Part shown: positions 39,401 to 41,840 of the stretch, one piece after another
How the letters are laid out: each line of letters begins with the position of its first letter
Position numbering within the stretch: position 1 is the first letter of the stretch
Origin: Rhynchonema sp. JSB1_4
Taxonomy: Eukaryota; Nematoda; Chromadorea; Monhysterida; Xyalidae
Direction: 5' to 3'
Assembly: GCA_030248065.1 (NCBI GenBank)
Contig: JASAMV010006845.1
Coordinates: 19,986 to 83,985 of the forward strand
DNA: 64,000 nucleotides
The notes under the pieces: model-generated
What the model was told of the DNA's origin: nothing
Database searches by the model: none
What the model saw: the letters and a program-made list of their open reading frames with translations, nothing else
Program-made: the position numbers and the translations under genes

Positions 39401-40975
39401 TATATGCATCTTGCATGTTTACATGTGCATGACAGATGCAAACTCCGAAGACCACGCAGGTTACATCAAGAACCAAACATTCAACTGTTTAAGTATTAAA
39501 GGCTCGCTTTAATACTCGAGATTGACACTTTAAACCTCGATATCCCATTATTTTTCAAAGAGCCTGAAAGTCTGAAATAAATGTGTTGAATTCAATAACA
39601 CATGATCAATAGTATTTGAACGACAACAATGTTTGCGTACCGTGCACTGTGGGACAGTAAACGTGGTATGGGTTATGAGCGGACCATGGTAGATATCGTC
39701 GTACCTCAAATCGAAAACTGATGACACTGAAATATCAGGTACCTAGACAGGAAACCATTTGTAAGCTCGATTTGTGATCAAGCTGAATATCAAGTAGCAT
39801 ACTTGTTCCGCTGTGTTCGCAACGCATCCCACAGAATTCAGCGGGACACTTGCACGAATACAATTTCATACAACCGTTCACACTGCACGTGCAACATTCA
39901 CGCACGGCTCGTCGTCACACACGGTGCCGTAACGTGAACAAATGTAGGGCACAGGTTTAGGAAAAATATTGGTGCTAAAATAATGTAGGTACAATAAGGG
40001 AAACAACTTTGGACACCGATCTCCAGCAGTAACCCATCTGCTAGACATGAACGAAAGCATTGGCTTGCCGAGTGGATCTACTCATGTTTGCTGCACTTGG
40101 ATGTCATTGTACCCAATCATAATGCTCCTTTGATGTCACCAGATCGGTGCTCTCCACACGAGCCCAGTCTAAAAAGAGAGGTTGAATGAACATTGAGTGC
40201 TAATTACTCAAGCGTGTGCACCAACCAACGGCATCAGTCAGGTCAGCGTCATCCGTAAACGTCGCCAGATAGGCTCCGAATGATCTGCACGATTAAGGGC
40301 GGACTTAGGCTGAACACGGAAACTGGCACACGGAAATAATTTACATACAAAGCTATTTCACTGATTTCCGTGTCACGGTTGCTGCGATTACTCGTTGCGA
40401 ACATTCGCTGGTTAACCTCCAGTGTCCATTGAACGTTGGCGCATTCCAGAATTAGGTTATCGACCAGCATCATGTGATTGCCAAACAACTAACGGTGGGT
40501 GGTACAAACCATCGATAGCATCGGCCAACTGTGGCATCGCAAACGCAACCGATGTCGCTGATGTTGTCCACTGGTGGGTAATAAGCGGCAGTTGTTACTG
40601 CTAACGGACCTGCTAAATAATCAGGGGACTTTGCCGTTATGCTGATTGAGCTTGTGAGCTCGAATTCTCGAATTCAAGCAAATGTTCGTTGTTTGGTGAA
40701 TGTTGCATCAAAATGTTTTGAATTACACAAACTTTTGCTGGCCCAGCGTAAGTGTGACATTGGACGATGTAAATGTGTTCTGAGTGACAAGATGCACACG
40801 CCTTAGAATAGAACTTCATAAGCCTCGACAGCAGCTGGAATTCAAGTGGCGGCTACATGTTGGTACCAAACAGTGTTCAGTTTTGTTGACCAACCAGCAT
40901 CGTACATAAATTTGAATGGTTGTGTCGGCGTCGACCGCAAGAAACGATCCGCAGGTGGATGTGCCAACGCACTCT
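1..40975 (-). CDS. Giant polycystin-1-like receptor: PKD array, 11 C-type-lectin cassettes, REJ, GAIN (partial at both ends)
   Basis: Gene-level entry; parts are listed separately. More than 80 short exons lie on the minus strand, and nearly all are free of stops in the frame set by GT-AG sites. The order PKD-like array, lectin-like cassettes, PKD, REJ and GAIN-like is the extracellular plan of the polycystin-1/REJ receptor family, where lectin, PKD, REJ and GAIN modules precede PLAT and 11 membrane segments. The membrane part would lie left of position 1. NxS/T sequons are very frequent, which fits an extracellular protein. Eleven lectin cassettes far exceeds the one or two lectin domains known in family members. 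The 5' start was not found; the last recognisable exon ends in a transposon near 40,970. Family assignment is fairly sure. That everything belongs to one transcript is inferred from continuous strand, spacing and module order. Confidence 0.8.
552..1371 (-). CDS. Helical pre-GAIN region of the polycystin-like gene (3 exons)
   Basis: Exons are 552-739, about 838 (or 808)-1109, and 1182-1371. The translation is charged and helical: TPAQQACLQAVQRQMDAMNN, then VTKITKALDNDEFLETLS, then EEWATYAAEEEAVKKAEE followed by ISKIALMDLSQLDNGQML. The last phrase resembles the 'l..is..l..l...qv..g' helices that precede GAIN domains in polycystin-1 proteins. The middle exon has two possible donors, both leaving phase 1, so its 3' edge is uncertain by about 30 bases. 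The run of A/E/K residues suggests a helical bundle or coiled coil. Module identity is inferred mainly from position between REJ and GAIN. Confidence 0.6.
1372..1891. other. 520-base intron without recognised content
   Basis: This intron is longer than most in the gene. I saw no repeat ends, RNA gene or extra exon in it. The two overlapping open frames near 1467-1837 have no family features and run on opposite strands, so they look like chance. Confidence 0.4.
1892..3021 (-). CDS. Linker/post-REJ exons of the polycystin-like gene (5 exons)
   Basis: In coding order the exons are 2873-3021, 2498-2798, 2270-2439, 2098-2208 and 1892-2038, separated by introns of about 60 to 75 bases. The first begins with a very acidic stretch (PEEEKPEEEEEAQQ). 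The second starts QLAKQIPTADFTQPYSL and includes an acidic loop. The third reads NPLVVPSTEVVGKVTLTTSS. The fourth reads LPLEMDSVIHDVPVQVSALE. The last reads GKPMHGKLPLAPSWVTMGSV. The last exon joins the next (1182-1371) in phase 0. No named domain is recognised. The beta-like third and fourth exons may be the membrane-distal part of the GAIN region or a lineage-specific insertion. Confidence 0.6.
3150..4821. mobile_element. TIR DNA transposon, non-autonomous, TAA target duplication
   Basis: The ends form a perfect 20-base inverted repeat beginning AGGTGGAGTTATACTTG, flanked by TAA at 3147-3149 and 4822-4824. Both ends carry several copies of the ggacaa/ttgtcc motif in inverted order. A 3-base TAA/TTA duplication suits PIF/Harbinger-type elements, but no transposase frame is visible in the 1.67 kb interior. 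The interior has a GC-rich stretch (3,850-3,960) and another at 4,190-4,270 that may be further insertions. The element sits in an intron of the polycystin-like gene, between exons 2873-3021 and 4908-4966. Confidence 0.75.
4908..5170 (-). CDS. Acidic/proline-rich linker exons (5059-5170 and 4908-4966)
   Basis: Exon 5059-5170 reads AEPVPMDDIDIGAMMEDSS..., then AMSMVSALVDTLDG, an amphipathic helix like those after REJ regions. Exon 4908-4966 is only 59 bases and encodes PPKEEQAPPAPPGEEPPAE, a Pro/Glu linker. Both have clean donors (GATG|GTAAC and GAAG|GTCAG) and acceptors. A possible further mini-exon reading PPEEEIEF near 3037-3075 lacks a convincing donor. The linker separates REJ from the GAIN-proximal exons. 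Confidence 0.55.
5544..8491 (-). CDS. REJ (receptor for egg jelly) region, 8 exons
   Basis: In coding order the exons are 8249-8491, 7983-~8180, 7772-7910, 7369-7615, 6914-7066, 6625-6823, 5753-5837 and 5544-5695. Family signposts appear in the expected order: IKAGLVEGSVSSVTL (start of REJ); ALQGAWFPPGEIYEVGVQV then PPAVQIGC (the 'l.ag.l.pg..Y.f.v.v' and 'P.v.i.C' strands); VKCECTNCDASEQLAYKW ('C.C.......Y.W'); GGSCEVTPMTGEAIT joined to YDLKCNGWSDDDD ('G.C.v.P..G.a...f.l.C.gW.D'); and LPQGTYKVEFDVVD. These are diagnostic of REJ regions in polycystin-1, PKDREJ and sea urchin suREJ proteins, where the region forms tandem Ig/FN3-like folds on the extracellular side. The frames are intact. Confidence 0.85.
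6050..6420. mobile_element. Small foldback element in a REJ intron
   Basis: The two halves pair around position 6222. The core hairpin is 6204-6240 (GAGCGCTTTTTAATCT against AGATTAAAAGCGCTC). Outer arms are 6086-6117 and 6350-6380 (caatcaagtttcagttac against gtaaccgaaactcgattg). It lies in the 787-base intron between exons 5753-5837 and 6625-6823. The rest of the intron shows nothing else. No coding potential. Confidence 0.55.
7129..7332. mobile_element. MITE-like element with CGTTGTCCCC ends
   Basis: Imperfect inverted ends CGTTGTCCCC (7129) and GGGGGACAACG (7332), with a second inverted pair GATGTCCCCC (7148) and GGGGAACATCG (7314). The middle holds degenerate ttaggct/aggcttag repeats between 7,205 and 7,295. 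It accounts for most of the 302-base intron between exons 6914-7066 and 7369-7615. No clear target duplication. Confidence 0.5.
8570..12326 (-). CDS. Canonical PKD domain before REJ (exons 12216-12326 and 8570-8818)
   Basis: Exon 12216-12326 encodes DCMVVDWGDDAGVSRWG, the PKD 'v.WdfGDG' strand. Exon 8570-8818 encodes VSHAFGKPGTLTVKAKVFN, the 'H.Y..pG.y.V.l.v.N' strand, then FSDTVTITNDTC. Both junctions are phase 0 (donor AAT|GTCAGT, acceptor GTGCTCAG|GCT). The two halves of one domain are separated by a 3.4 kb intron full of transposons (8,819-12,215); without them it would be about 100 bases, typical for this gene. A stop-containing reading between 8,820 and 8,880 is therefore intron, although it is open for some codons. 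The domain stands directly before REJ, as in other family members. Confidence 0.75.
9068..10362. mobile_element. Foldback element 1 nested in the 8.9-12.2 kb element
   Basis: Left arm 9,068-9,320 and right arm about 10,080-10,362 are inverted copies. Matching stretches include TGTGGCATTTGCTGTCCGAT against its complement at 10,330-10,350, and ctgctggtcaacaaccaat against attgttgaccagcagc-like sequence at 10,190. The centre is near 9,735, where a compact hairpin sits. Arms are imperfect (roughly 80 to 90 percent by eye). Non-coding. Confidence 0.55.
9660..9810. mobile_element. Compact hairpin/MITE, 30-base inverted ends
   Basis: CTAATACAA...CATGCGCAAGTCGGTCATTAT at 9660-9701 and its complement at 9781-9810 pair perfectly over 25 bases (9677-9701 with 9781-9805). 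The left copy differs by an extra 12 bases (taattcggacaa). It lies at the exact centre of foldback element 1. It could be that element's loop or a separate MITE. Confidence 0.6.
10366..11461. mobile_element. Foldback element 2 nested in the 8.9-12.2 kb element
   Basis: Inverted arms of about 300 bases (10,366-10,670 and 11,150-11,461). Paired signposts are AGGGAGAATTGG, ggtccatt, gtgtcagactatagt and tcacactgcccsctgcagaa. The arms also contain internal direct repeats of the gaattgggggcaa motif. The interior (10,670-11,150) has an open frame of 95 codons on the minus strand with no recognised feature. Confidence 0.6.
12382..13211 (-). CDS. Cassette 12 (lectin-less) of the polycystin-like gene
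   Basis: Exon 13027-13211 is the PKD-like exon: it starts at GPDTIAVKYEYWHEDSPW and ends with FFDVQVTIFNGVDHVKTI, matching 'GPNTL...' and '..W...EI.NGV...' of the other cassettes. Exon 12816-12963 matches the aromatic module (MHLLSLGDMEIAYPYQANM) but lacks the RRANWGQPW core. Exon 12382-12714 reads GTVSVYGHNISITDITDN, then YGVTLPYGHYDIKF, then VGANVGEDYNIRLDFAGVSD, and replaces the lectin and following exons. This is a diverged C-terminal copy that joins the array to the last PKD domain. The 390-base intron 13,212-13,602 shows nothing recognisable. Confidence 0.6.
13603..15107 (-). CDS. Cassette 11: PKD-like, aromatic module, C-type-lectin-like fold, two beta exons
   Basis: PKD-like exon 14896-15107 (GPNPLQVRWYWKLPE, ending LGFWECYVRLQNGVDE). 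Aromatic-module exon 14643-14835 (VTMICDPKDYKIAQIYFNY, then WTAGDWQESW). The lectin-like fold is spread over three exons (about 14480-14570, 14278-14399, 14065-14165) instead of two: CHGFWLQYKSAEYYYND, ACEAIDAELAG, and the terminal GFLCGRT in place of FICER. Beta exons follow at about 13895-13985 and 13603-13805 (the latter with MTREVLTATPKIHL and IIKEPYFS). It is clearly diverged from the central cassettes. Confidence 0.65.
15130..18702 (-). CDS. Cassette 10, interrupted by a transposon-filled intron
   Basis: PKD-like exon about 18490-18702 (GPDTLRIHSYHKWPGEQEF, LGVWTVKVKIESGVDV). Aromatic-module exon 18240-~18445 (MAYFPYHGNDTDVNNW, LSGDWAANY), donor TACT|GTAAGT. Then a 2.27 kb intron (15,971-18,239) carrying three nested transposons. 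The lectin-like fold resumes at 15781-15970 (CEGRWLQYRSNEYYVSW, TECKSRQAYLAYLE) and 15610-15710 (AWVSNNTLLDHLGG, YYICERNR). Beta exons are about 15430-15545 and 15130-15363 (ITLDGTMRP, LHYTRELFVDKPNITVPS). All exon frames are open. Confidence 0.65.
16210..18109. mobile_element. hAT-like element, 8-base target duplication CACAAAGG
   Basis: Starts CAGGGTTGGATTAAAAAAA and ends TTTTTTTAATCCAACCGTG (one mismatch in the terminal CCCTG). Both sides carry CACAAAGG (16202-16209 and 18110-18117). An 8-base duplication with CAGGG-type ends is the hallmark of hAT transposons. Once the inner insertion is removed, about 754 bases of AT-rich, non-coding sequence remain, so it is non-autonomous. Confidence 0.8.
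16477..17614. mobile_element. hAT-like element nested in another hAT-like element, duplication GTTCCCAG
   Basis: Starts CAGGGTTGAAAAAAA, ends with CAACCCTG, and is flanked by GTTCCCAG at 16469-16476 and 17615-17622. It shares its left end (including cagagcactgttttttt) with a solo end at 49.2 kb. The 102-codon frame at 16773-17081 has no transposase motif. It must have inserted after the surrounding element. Confidence 0.8.
18775..20120 (-). CDS. Cassette 9 of the polycystin-like gene
   Basis: PKD-like exon 19930-20120 (GPNTLRIYFYVTDPDNN, then YVIDIIVDNGVSQIASW). Aromatic module 19686-19863 (MVCLPKRYEISMSYFPHGG), which lacks the WRRANW core and instead has YEQWTDGLVP. Lectin-like exons 19411-19618 (CSGWWLQHNSREFNV, MYNETDFSCHLKDSYKAQL) and about 19240-19330 (RYWIGDKVFD, PHICERI). 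Beta exons are about 19050-19154 (HTFTLTFNDAAGTIV) and 18775-18990 (EITYRVTIKDMN, DSDYTFTILPMY). Open throughout, moderately diverged. Confidence 0.7.
20183..21510 (-). CDS. Cassette 8 of the polycystin-like gene
   Basis: PKD-like exon about 21318-21510 (VFENLTSWNNDSFNTI, LGDWYTWIEISNGVSTVF). Aromatic module about 21063-21250 (ITVVCRPTNFHITQVFFPY, LWRRGSWAQPWINHH). Lectin-like exons about 20800-21010 (CQAWWHQYNNSELFVSG, ADCQSLNATLAPI, SIMDFNETG) and about 20615-20745 (SSFWVASTSPNAVKVNNFF, LPYVCERT). Beta exons 20437-20543 (RFVISFNDTLGTTYN) and about 20183-20380 (VYYEASVVDTVTLMTQE, SREYLDIIPGL). The junction with cassette 7 is in phase 1, with a Trp codon split by the intron. Confidence 0.75.
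21627..23160 (-). CDS. Cassette 7 of the polycystin-like gene
   Basis: PKD-like exon 22970-23160 (AFENLTSYNNDSFNHIVL, LGDWYTWAEVTNGVSTLF). Aromatic module about 22728-22903 (VICRPLDFKIAQAFFPYDN, WRRANWGQPWIDREPVVA). Lectin-like exons about 22440-22645 (CQGWWHQYNNTEYYVN, ACTLRDANFTSLSD, AMIDFNETLNYG) and about 22235-22380 (SQLYVKSGVYEFKRELYNY, NGFICERQ). Beta exons about 22070-22180 (YFYVEMNDTVGSSYNQTS) and 21627-21820 (IVYSGTIVDVSSLMTN, SRQYLDLAPTL, LDAPYRT). Its intron at 21.83-22.06 kb carries a small MITE. Confidence 0.75.
21858..21980. mobile_element. 123-base MITE with TTAA target duplication
   Basis: Ends ATCCGGAA... and ...TTCCGGAT lie between TTAA at 21854-21857 and 21981-21984. Several CCGGAAATATTTCCGG-like palindromes occur inside. 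A TTAA duplication is typical of piggyBac-type elements. It lies in an intron of cassette 7. Confidence 0.65.
23234..24674 (-). CDS. Cassette 6 of the polycystin-like gene
   Basis: PKD-like exon about 24475-24670 (VFENLTSYNNISYKHVVL, LGDWFTWIEISNGVSTLF). Aromatic module about 24238-24423 (VICRPVDFRIAQAFFPYQN, WRRANWGQPWIAREPVVA). Lectin-like exons 23970-24172 (CQGWWHQYDNKEYYVGLT, CANRDANLTVLDAG, AMIDFNETLNMGF) and about 23660-23815 (SQLWVGTTANTVYQFTRQL, AGFICERRS). Beta exons about 23510-23610 (RYFEMSVNDKSESLYN) and 23234-23430 (MAFSANVTDVATLMTNL, TRQYLNQTPTLSMNKVAF). This is one of the best conserved copies. Confidence 0.75.
24748..26093 (-). CDS. Cassette 5 of the polycystin-like gene
   Basis: PKD-like exon about 25898-26093 (VFENLTSFSNGSFNHIV, LGDWYIWFEISNGVSTLF). 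Aromatic module about 25665-25842 (MCRPLDFAITQAFFQYQN, WRRANWGQPWVDREPVIA). Lectin-like exons about 25375-25575 (CQGWWHQREHKEYFVGLG, CVTRDANLTALSSS, AMIDFNVTQAAGFSDG) and about 25200-25310 (DQLWVGGGNMYRFSRQLYD, MGYICERQ). Beta exons about 25027-25124 and 24748-24940 (VAYSATIVDSVTGLTQE, TREYLAAIPTLTINKVAL). The Trp codon at its 3' junction is split in phase 1. Confidence 0.75.
26158..27500 (-). CDS. Cassette 4 of the polycystin-like gene
   Basis: PKD-like exon about 27310-27500 (GPDTLKVYFHFRNPQNQT, LGDWFFRVEINNGVSEIW). Aromatic module about 27068-27247 (VICRPVGIAITQVVFPYQN, WRRANWGQPWMQREPV). Lectin-like exons about 26775-26985 (CQGWWHQYANKEYFVGQT, CANRDAVLTTLSE, AMMDFNLGNFADG) and about 26610-26720 (SGTGNALHFTRGLFMY, SGYLCERQ). 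Beta exons about 26425-26522 (RTFEVTWNDTSFTIYN) and 26158-26345 (VPYLGTVVDTVTRLTQE, TRKYLTTEPTLTVNSIGF). Open throughout. Confidence 0.75.
27562..28957 (-). CDS. Cassette 3 of the polycystin-like gene
   Basis: PKD-like exon about 28775-28957 (GPNTLRIIFHFIRPNGT, IGQWQVEVELMNGVDVIW). Aromatic module about 28525-28703 (VICRPTDIDITQMFFPYQN, FWPRANWAQPWIDIQPVVA). Lectin-like exons about 28260-28455 (CRGWWHHYGLKEYYFSAEQ, CAARDSTLATLTTSD) and about 28005-28130 (SNIWNGGGGASINVVQARY, AYYVCERTRT). Beta exons about 27830-27943 (VRYFKLEFDDALQQKEKQ) and 27562-27754 (QISHHVDIIDVHSEKTY, IREYLNVTPTFDYNYVAF). Confidence 0.72.
29023..30320 (-). CDS. Cassette 2 of the polycystin-like gene
   Basis: PKD-like exon about 30150-30320 (HWYRFEYNNLTLNFLED, YSFWTVMHNGVSHIKSS). 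Aromatic module about 29893-30082 (NHQVSQAYFAGNYSAV, FWQRGNWQFWWTLN). Lectin-like exons about 29630-29830 (CTGKWHSYSDGNEYFVST, ICVDKLATLANLTVTD) and about 29435-29550 (FIFSAEAWTADLTTVNEYG, AHYICMRS). Beta exons about 29290-29385 (RNFTLLFNDSMSTTVS) and 29023-29220 (VANKVTIWDSEKIGSLYE, YTRQNLSIQPSLEHNRVSF). Diverged compared with cassettes 4 to 7. Confidence 0.7.
30360..31770 (-). CDS. Cassette 1 with a canonical PKD domain
   Basis: Exon about 31590-31770 encodes YYIDWADNSTYNG and HFHQYAQPGVYNVTLTVTD, the clearest PKD signature of the array, and shows that the equivalent exon in later cassettes is a derived PKD fold. Aromatic module 31336-31515 (NLDLAAIYYPYNGNDSDW, RDASWRYDLVNPP). Lectin-like exons 31069-31270 (CSGWWVQAGNKEYFVSQ, ACGIYNGQVARTDN) and about 30897-31020 (SSFAWVNEPDNVTPAAF, LFQYVCERQ). 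Beta exons about 30680-30780 (YSISFNDTSRTVS) and 30360-30600 (LAYAVTILDETAVLLTHL, YTRELLTVQPNVT). Confidence 0.72.
31815..33270 (-). CDS. PKD/Ig-like modules, third block of the N-terminal array
   Basis: In coding order: about 33100-33270 (RVDIGNHTAMVG, PGRYNVTLTYWNCFG), 32745-32930 (ITFGEFIEGLNMSTWILL, ECKLPVVPRG), 32590-32700 (VRMYEVNIGGEWHNITL), 32270-32530 (FQSFDDAMNTTVALVAW), 32020-32200 (SVGAVFTNIFGTSYYYNL) and 31815-31960 (LNESTLEISWPNMGLTQ). The 'G.Y.V.lty.N.fG' strand is PKD-like. Modules alternate in a fixed exon order that is repeated in the blocks upstream. Frames are open; exon edges are approximate. Confidence 0.6.
33335..35370 (-). CDS. PKD/Ig-like modules, second block of the N-terminal array
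   Basis: Two module copies are recognisable. Copy A: 35200-35370 (EVRFEIEVKSL, NVAGNYCSSIMFTNVLG), 34975-35130 (FTATILEYSLTNGT, AQCGSIFAIDANNTVEMG), 34785-34890 (IEFSLFYDGVTYNIST) and 34484-34730 (TVWPFYPSVVSPLALS, YEGESINVTVTLEPEALL). Copy B: 34040-34200 (DTAGFYVGNVTFTNVYG), 33735-33950 (ITATLDNMTLHEAVWTL, CGWVVPRAINNTIKLE), 33610-33720 and 33335-33500 (VVPPYTDVIIDVFAGTPAL). The CG...DANNT motif and the G.Y....tNv.G strand recur in register. No known family beyond PKD/Ig-like was assigned. Confidence 0.6.
35440..38891 (-). CDS. PKD/Ig-like modules, first block of the N-terminal array
   Basis: In coding order: 38484-38891 (CGWPVPVDANITFQADL, then a 63-base in-frame intron, then SWAINYDGEQTSITAAD); 37880-38157 (VHYLTVEAIGFGGDES); 37698-37890 (NGVYPVSISVCNIFGC); 37510-37670 (CGDFVVANDANNTIQLS); 37220-37377 (VLFDVMEYNATVPTGDN); 36970-37220 (TVYAVNDTVCFEILSS); 36800-36970 (GVAGNYTPTIMHSNVMG); 36430-36593 (CDLLIGLDSNNTLNLT); 35640-35785 (KEYSLVYDGVMYNYSS); and 35440-35640 (AYLIATGDAIDITVIPLP). 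The same four-exon register repeats at least twice. The exon at 36430 may use a GC donor (ACTG|GCAAGC), or its edge may differ. Confidence 0.6.
35860..36420. mobile_element. Foldback element in an intron, centre near 36,100
   Basis: The best paired segment is accactgcttgtaatatcgc / ctggccatgttttctat (36,025-36,065) against its imperfect complement at 36,130-36,180. Outer arms on both sides are rich in gaccgat/atcggtc words (35,885-35,965 and 36,240-36,380). It expands an intron that otherwise would be about 80 bases. GTTAAGGG occurs at 35838-35845 and 36438-36445, but one copy lies in coding sequence, so I do not call it a target duplication. Confidence 0.45.
38280..38405. repeat. AT-rich simple repeat in an intron
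   Basis: Almost pure A/T: tattat, then (ta)n and attaat runs, self-complementary, within the 0.33 kb intron between exons ending near 38,157 and starting near 38,484. Confidence 0.8.
39150..40060 (-). CDS. Linker, beta module and EGF-like segment of the N-terminal array
   Basis: In coding order: an EGF-like segment 39810-39950 (CKCPAEFCGMRCEHSG, preceded one frame away by YGTVCDDEPCVN); exon 39642-39739 (SVFDLRYDDIYHGPLITH); then 39155-39385, which begins with a Ser/Thr-rich linker (GTTSTSSTGATS) and continues ILTFEVEKTTVYANEPFN. The two halves of the EGF-like motif are in different frames, so either one base is gained or lost near 39,895-39,905 or only the second half is exonic (acceptor-like CGTGCAG precedes it). 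The 39,390-39,640 intron shows nothing else. Confidence 0.45.
40249..40975 (-). CDS. Most upstream recognisable modules of the array; 5' exon cut by a transposon
   Basis: In coding order: 40905-40970 (TCGSFLAVDADTTIQIYV, matching the CG...DANNT motif of later modules), about 40720-40805 (NTFTSSNVTLTLGQQKF), about 40500-40610 (LAVTTAAYYPPVDNISD, IGCVCDATVGRCYRW) and 40249-40490 (VQWTLEVNQRMFATSNR). The first exon lacks the N-terminal half present in its paralogues; sequence homologous to a foldback element begins at about 40,968. Further exons may exist to the right but I did not find them. Confidence 0.45.
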
Positions 40976-41840
40976 CACCGAGCGAAGTAATACTTTGAGC
41001 GACTGAAGTTGTGATGATAGCTTACCCAGAAGCAGTTGTAATACTATTCACGTGTTAGTTGACGGCCAACTCAGTTGGGGTTTCTGTACCGGTCGTTCGA
41101 AGTTGTGAAAAAAATTCACTTTTTTCTGGAACGAAAACTCTGTGCCAACAGATAGCGAATCTCTCAGAAGCTTAAAGGGGGCCTGCCGCTATTGTTTTTT
41201 GGGTTTTAGACCTCGGTTTTTTTATATTAATCGTTAGTTGGCACTGAGATGAAGAACATTAACTTTCAAGAACTTCACCAAACTGACGTTTACCCACCGA
41301 AATCGATCAACCAACATGGCCGCACGGGAACAAATTATCCCAATATTGATGCACTATGTGTGCATGGAAATCAGGACTTCCAAAGCAAAATTCAAATCAC
41401 AGAGGTGTGGTATAGGCGGCGCGTTACGGTAGGTTGACAAAACATTTGTTATTTACAAAAGGGCTAATGTTTTATCGGGCTACCGTAACCCGCCGCCTAT
41501 ATCACGCCCCAGTGATTTTGAATTTATCTTGTCATTCCTGATCATCATGTGCAAAAGTGCATCAATATCGGACAGTTTTGTTCCCGATAGACCATCTTGG
41601 CGGATCGATTTCGGTGGGTAATCGCCATTTTGGTGAAGTTCGTCAAAACTAATGTTCTCGATCTCGATGCCAACAAACGATATAAGTGAAAAAACCGAGG
41701 TCGAAAACCAAAAAAACAATAGCGGCGGGGCCGCTTTAAAAATTTGTGCGTGACACAGGCTGGCGGATTGCTTTCCAACGGTGTGTAACTATATGCCCTG
41801 CCACGCCACCCTCCCAACGGTTATGTCCTGAGAGCTTTAA
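40968..41840. mobile_element. Truncated arm of the 58.6-60.6 kb foldback family, carrying a later insertion
   Basis: Sequence from cactctcaccgagcgaag (40,968) matches, in the same orientation, 60,320-60,628: shared words include tttgagcgactgaagttgtga, tttttctggaacgaaaa, agatagcgaatctc and ttatgtcc. The copy is interrupted at 41,176-41,735 by another element and ends near 41,840 (cggttatgtcctgagagctttaa). It abuts an exon of the polycystin-like gene. Confidence 0.65.
41176..41735. mobile_element. 560-base palindromic foldback element, TTAA target duplication
   Basis: Two near-identical inverted arms of about 270 bases meet near 41,460. Ends are AGGGGGCC and GGCCGCT, flanked by TTAA at 41172-41175 and 41736-41739. 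The related sequence at 60,515-60,550 shows the unoccupied site (gagcttaaaatttgtgcgtg), which confirms the insertion point. A single arm of the same family lies at 44.1-44.36 kb. TTAA duplications suggest piggyBac-type mobilisation. Confidence 0.75.
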
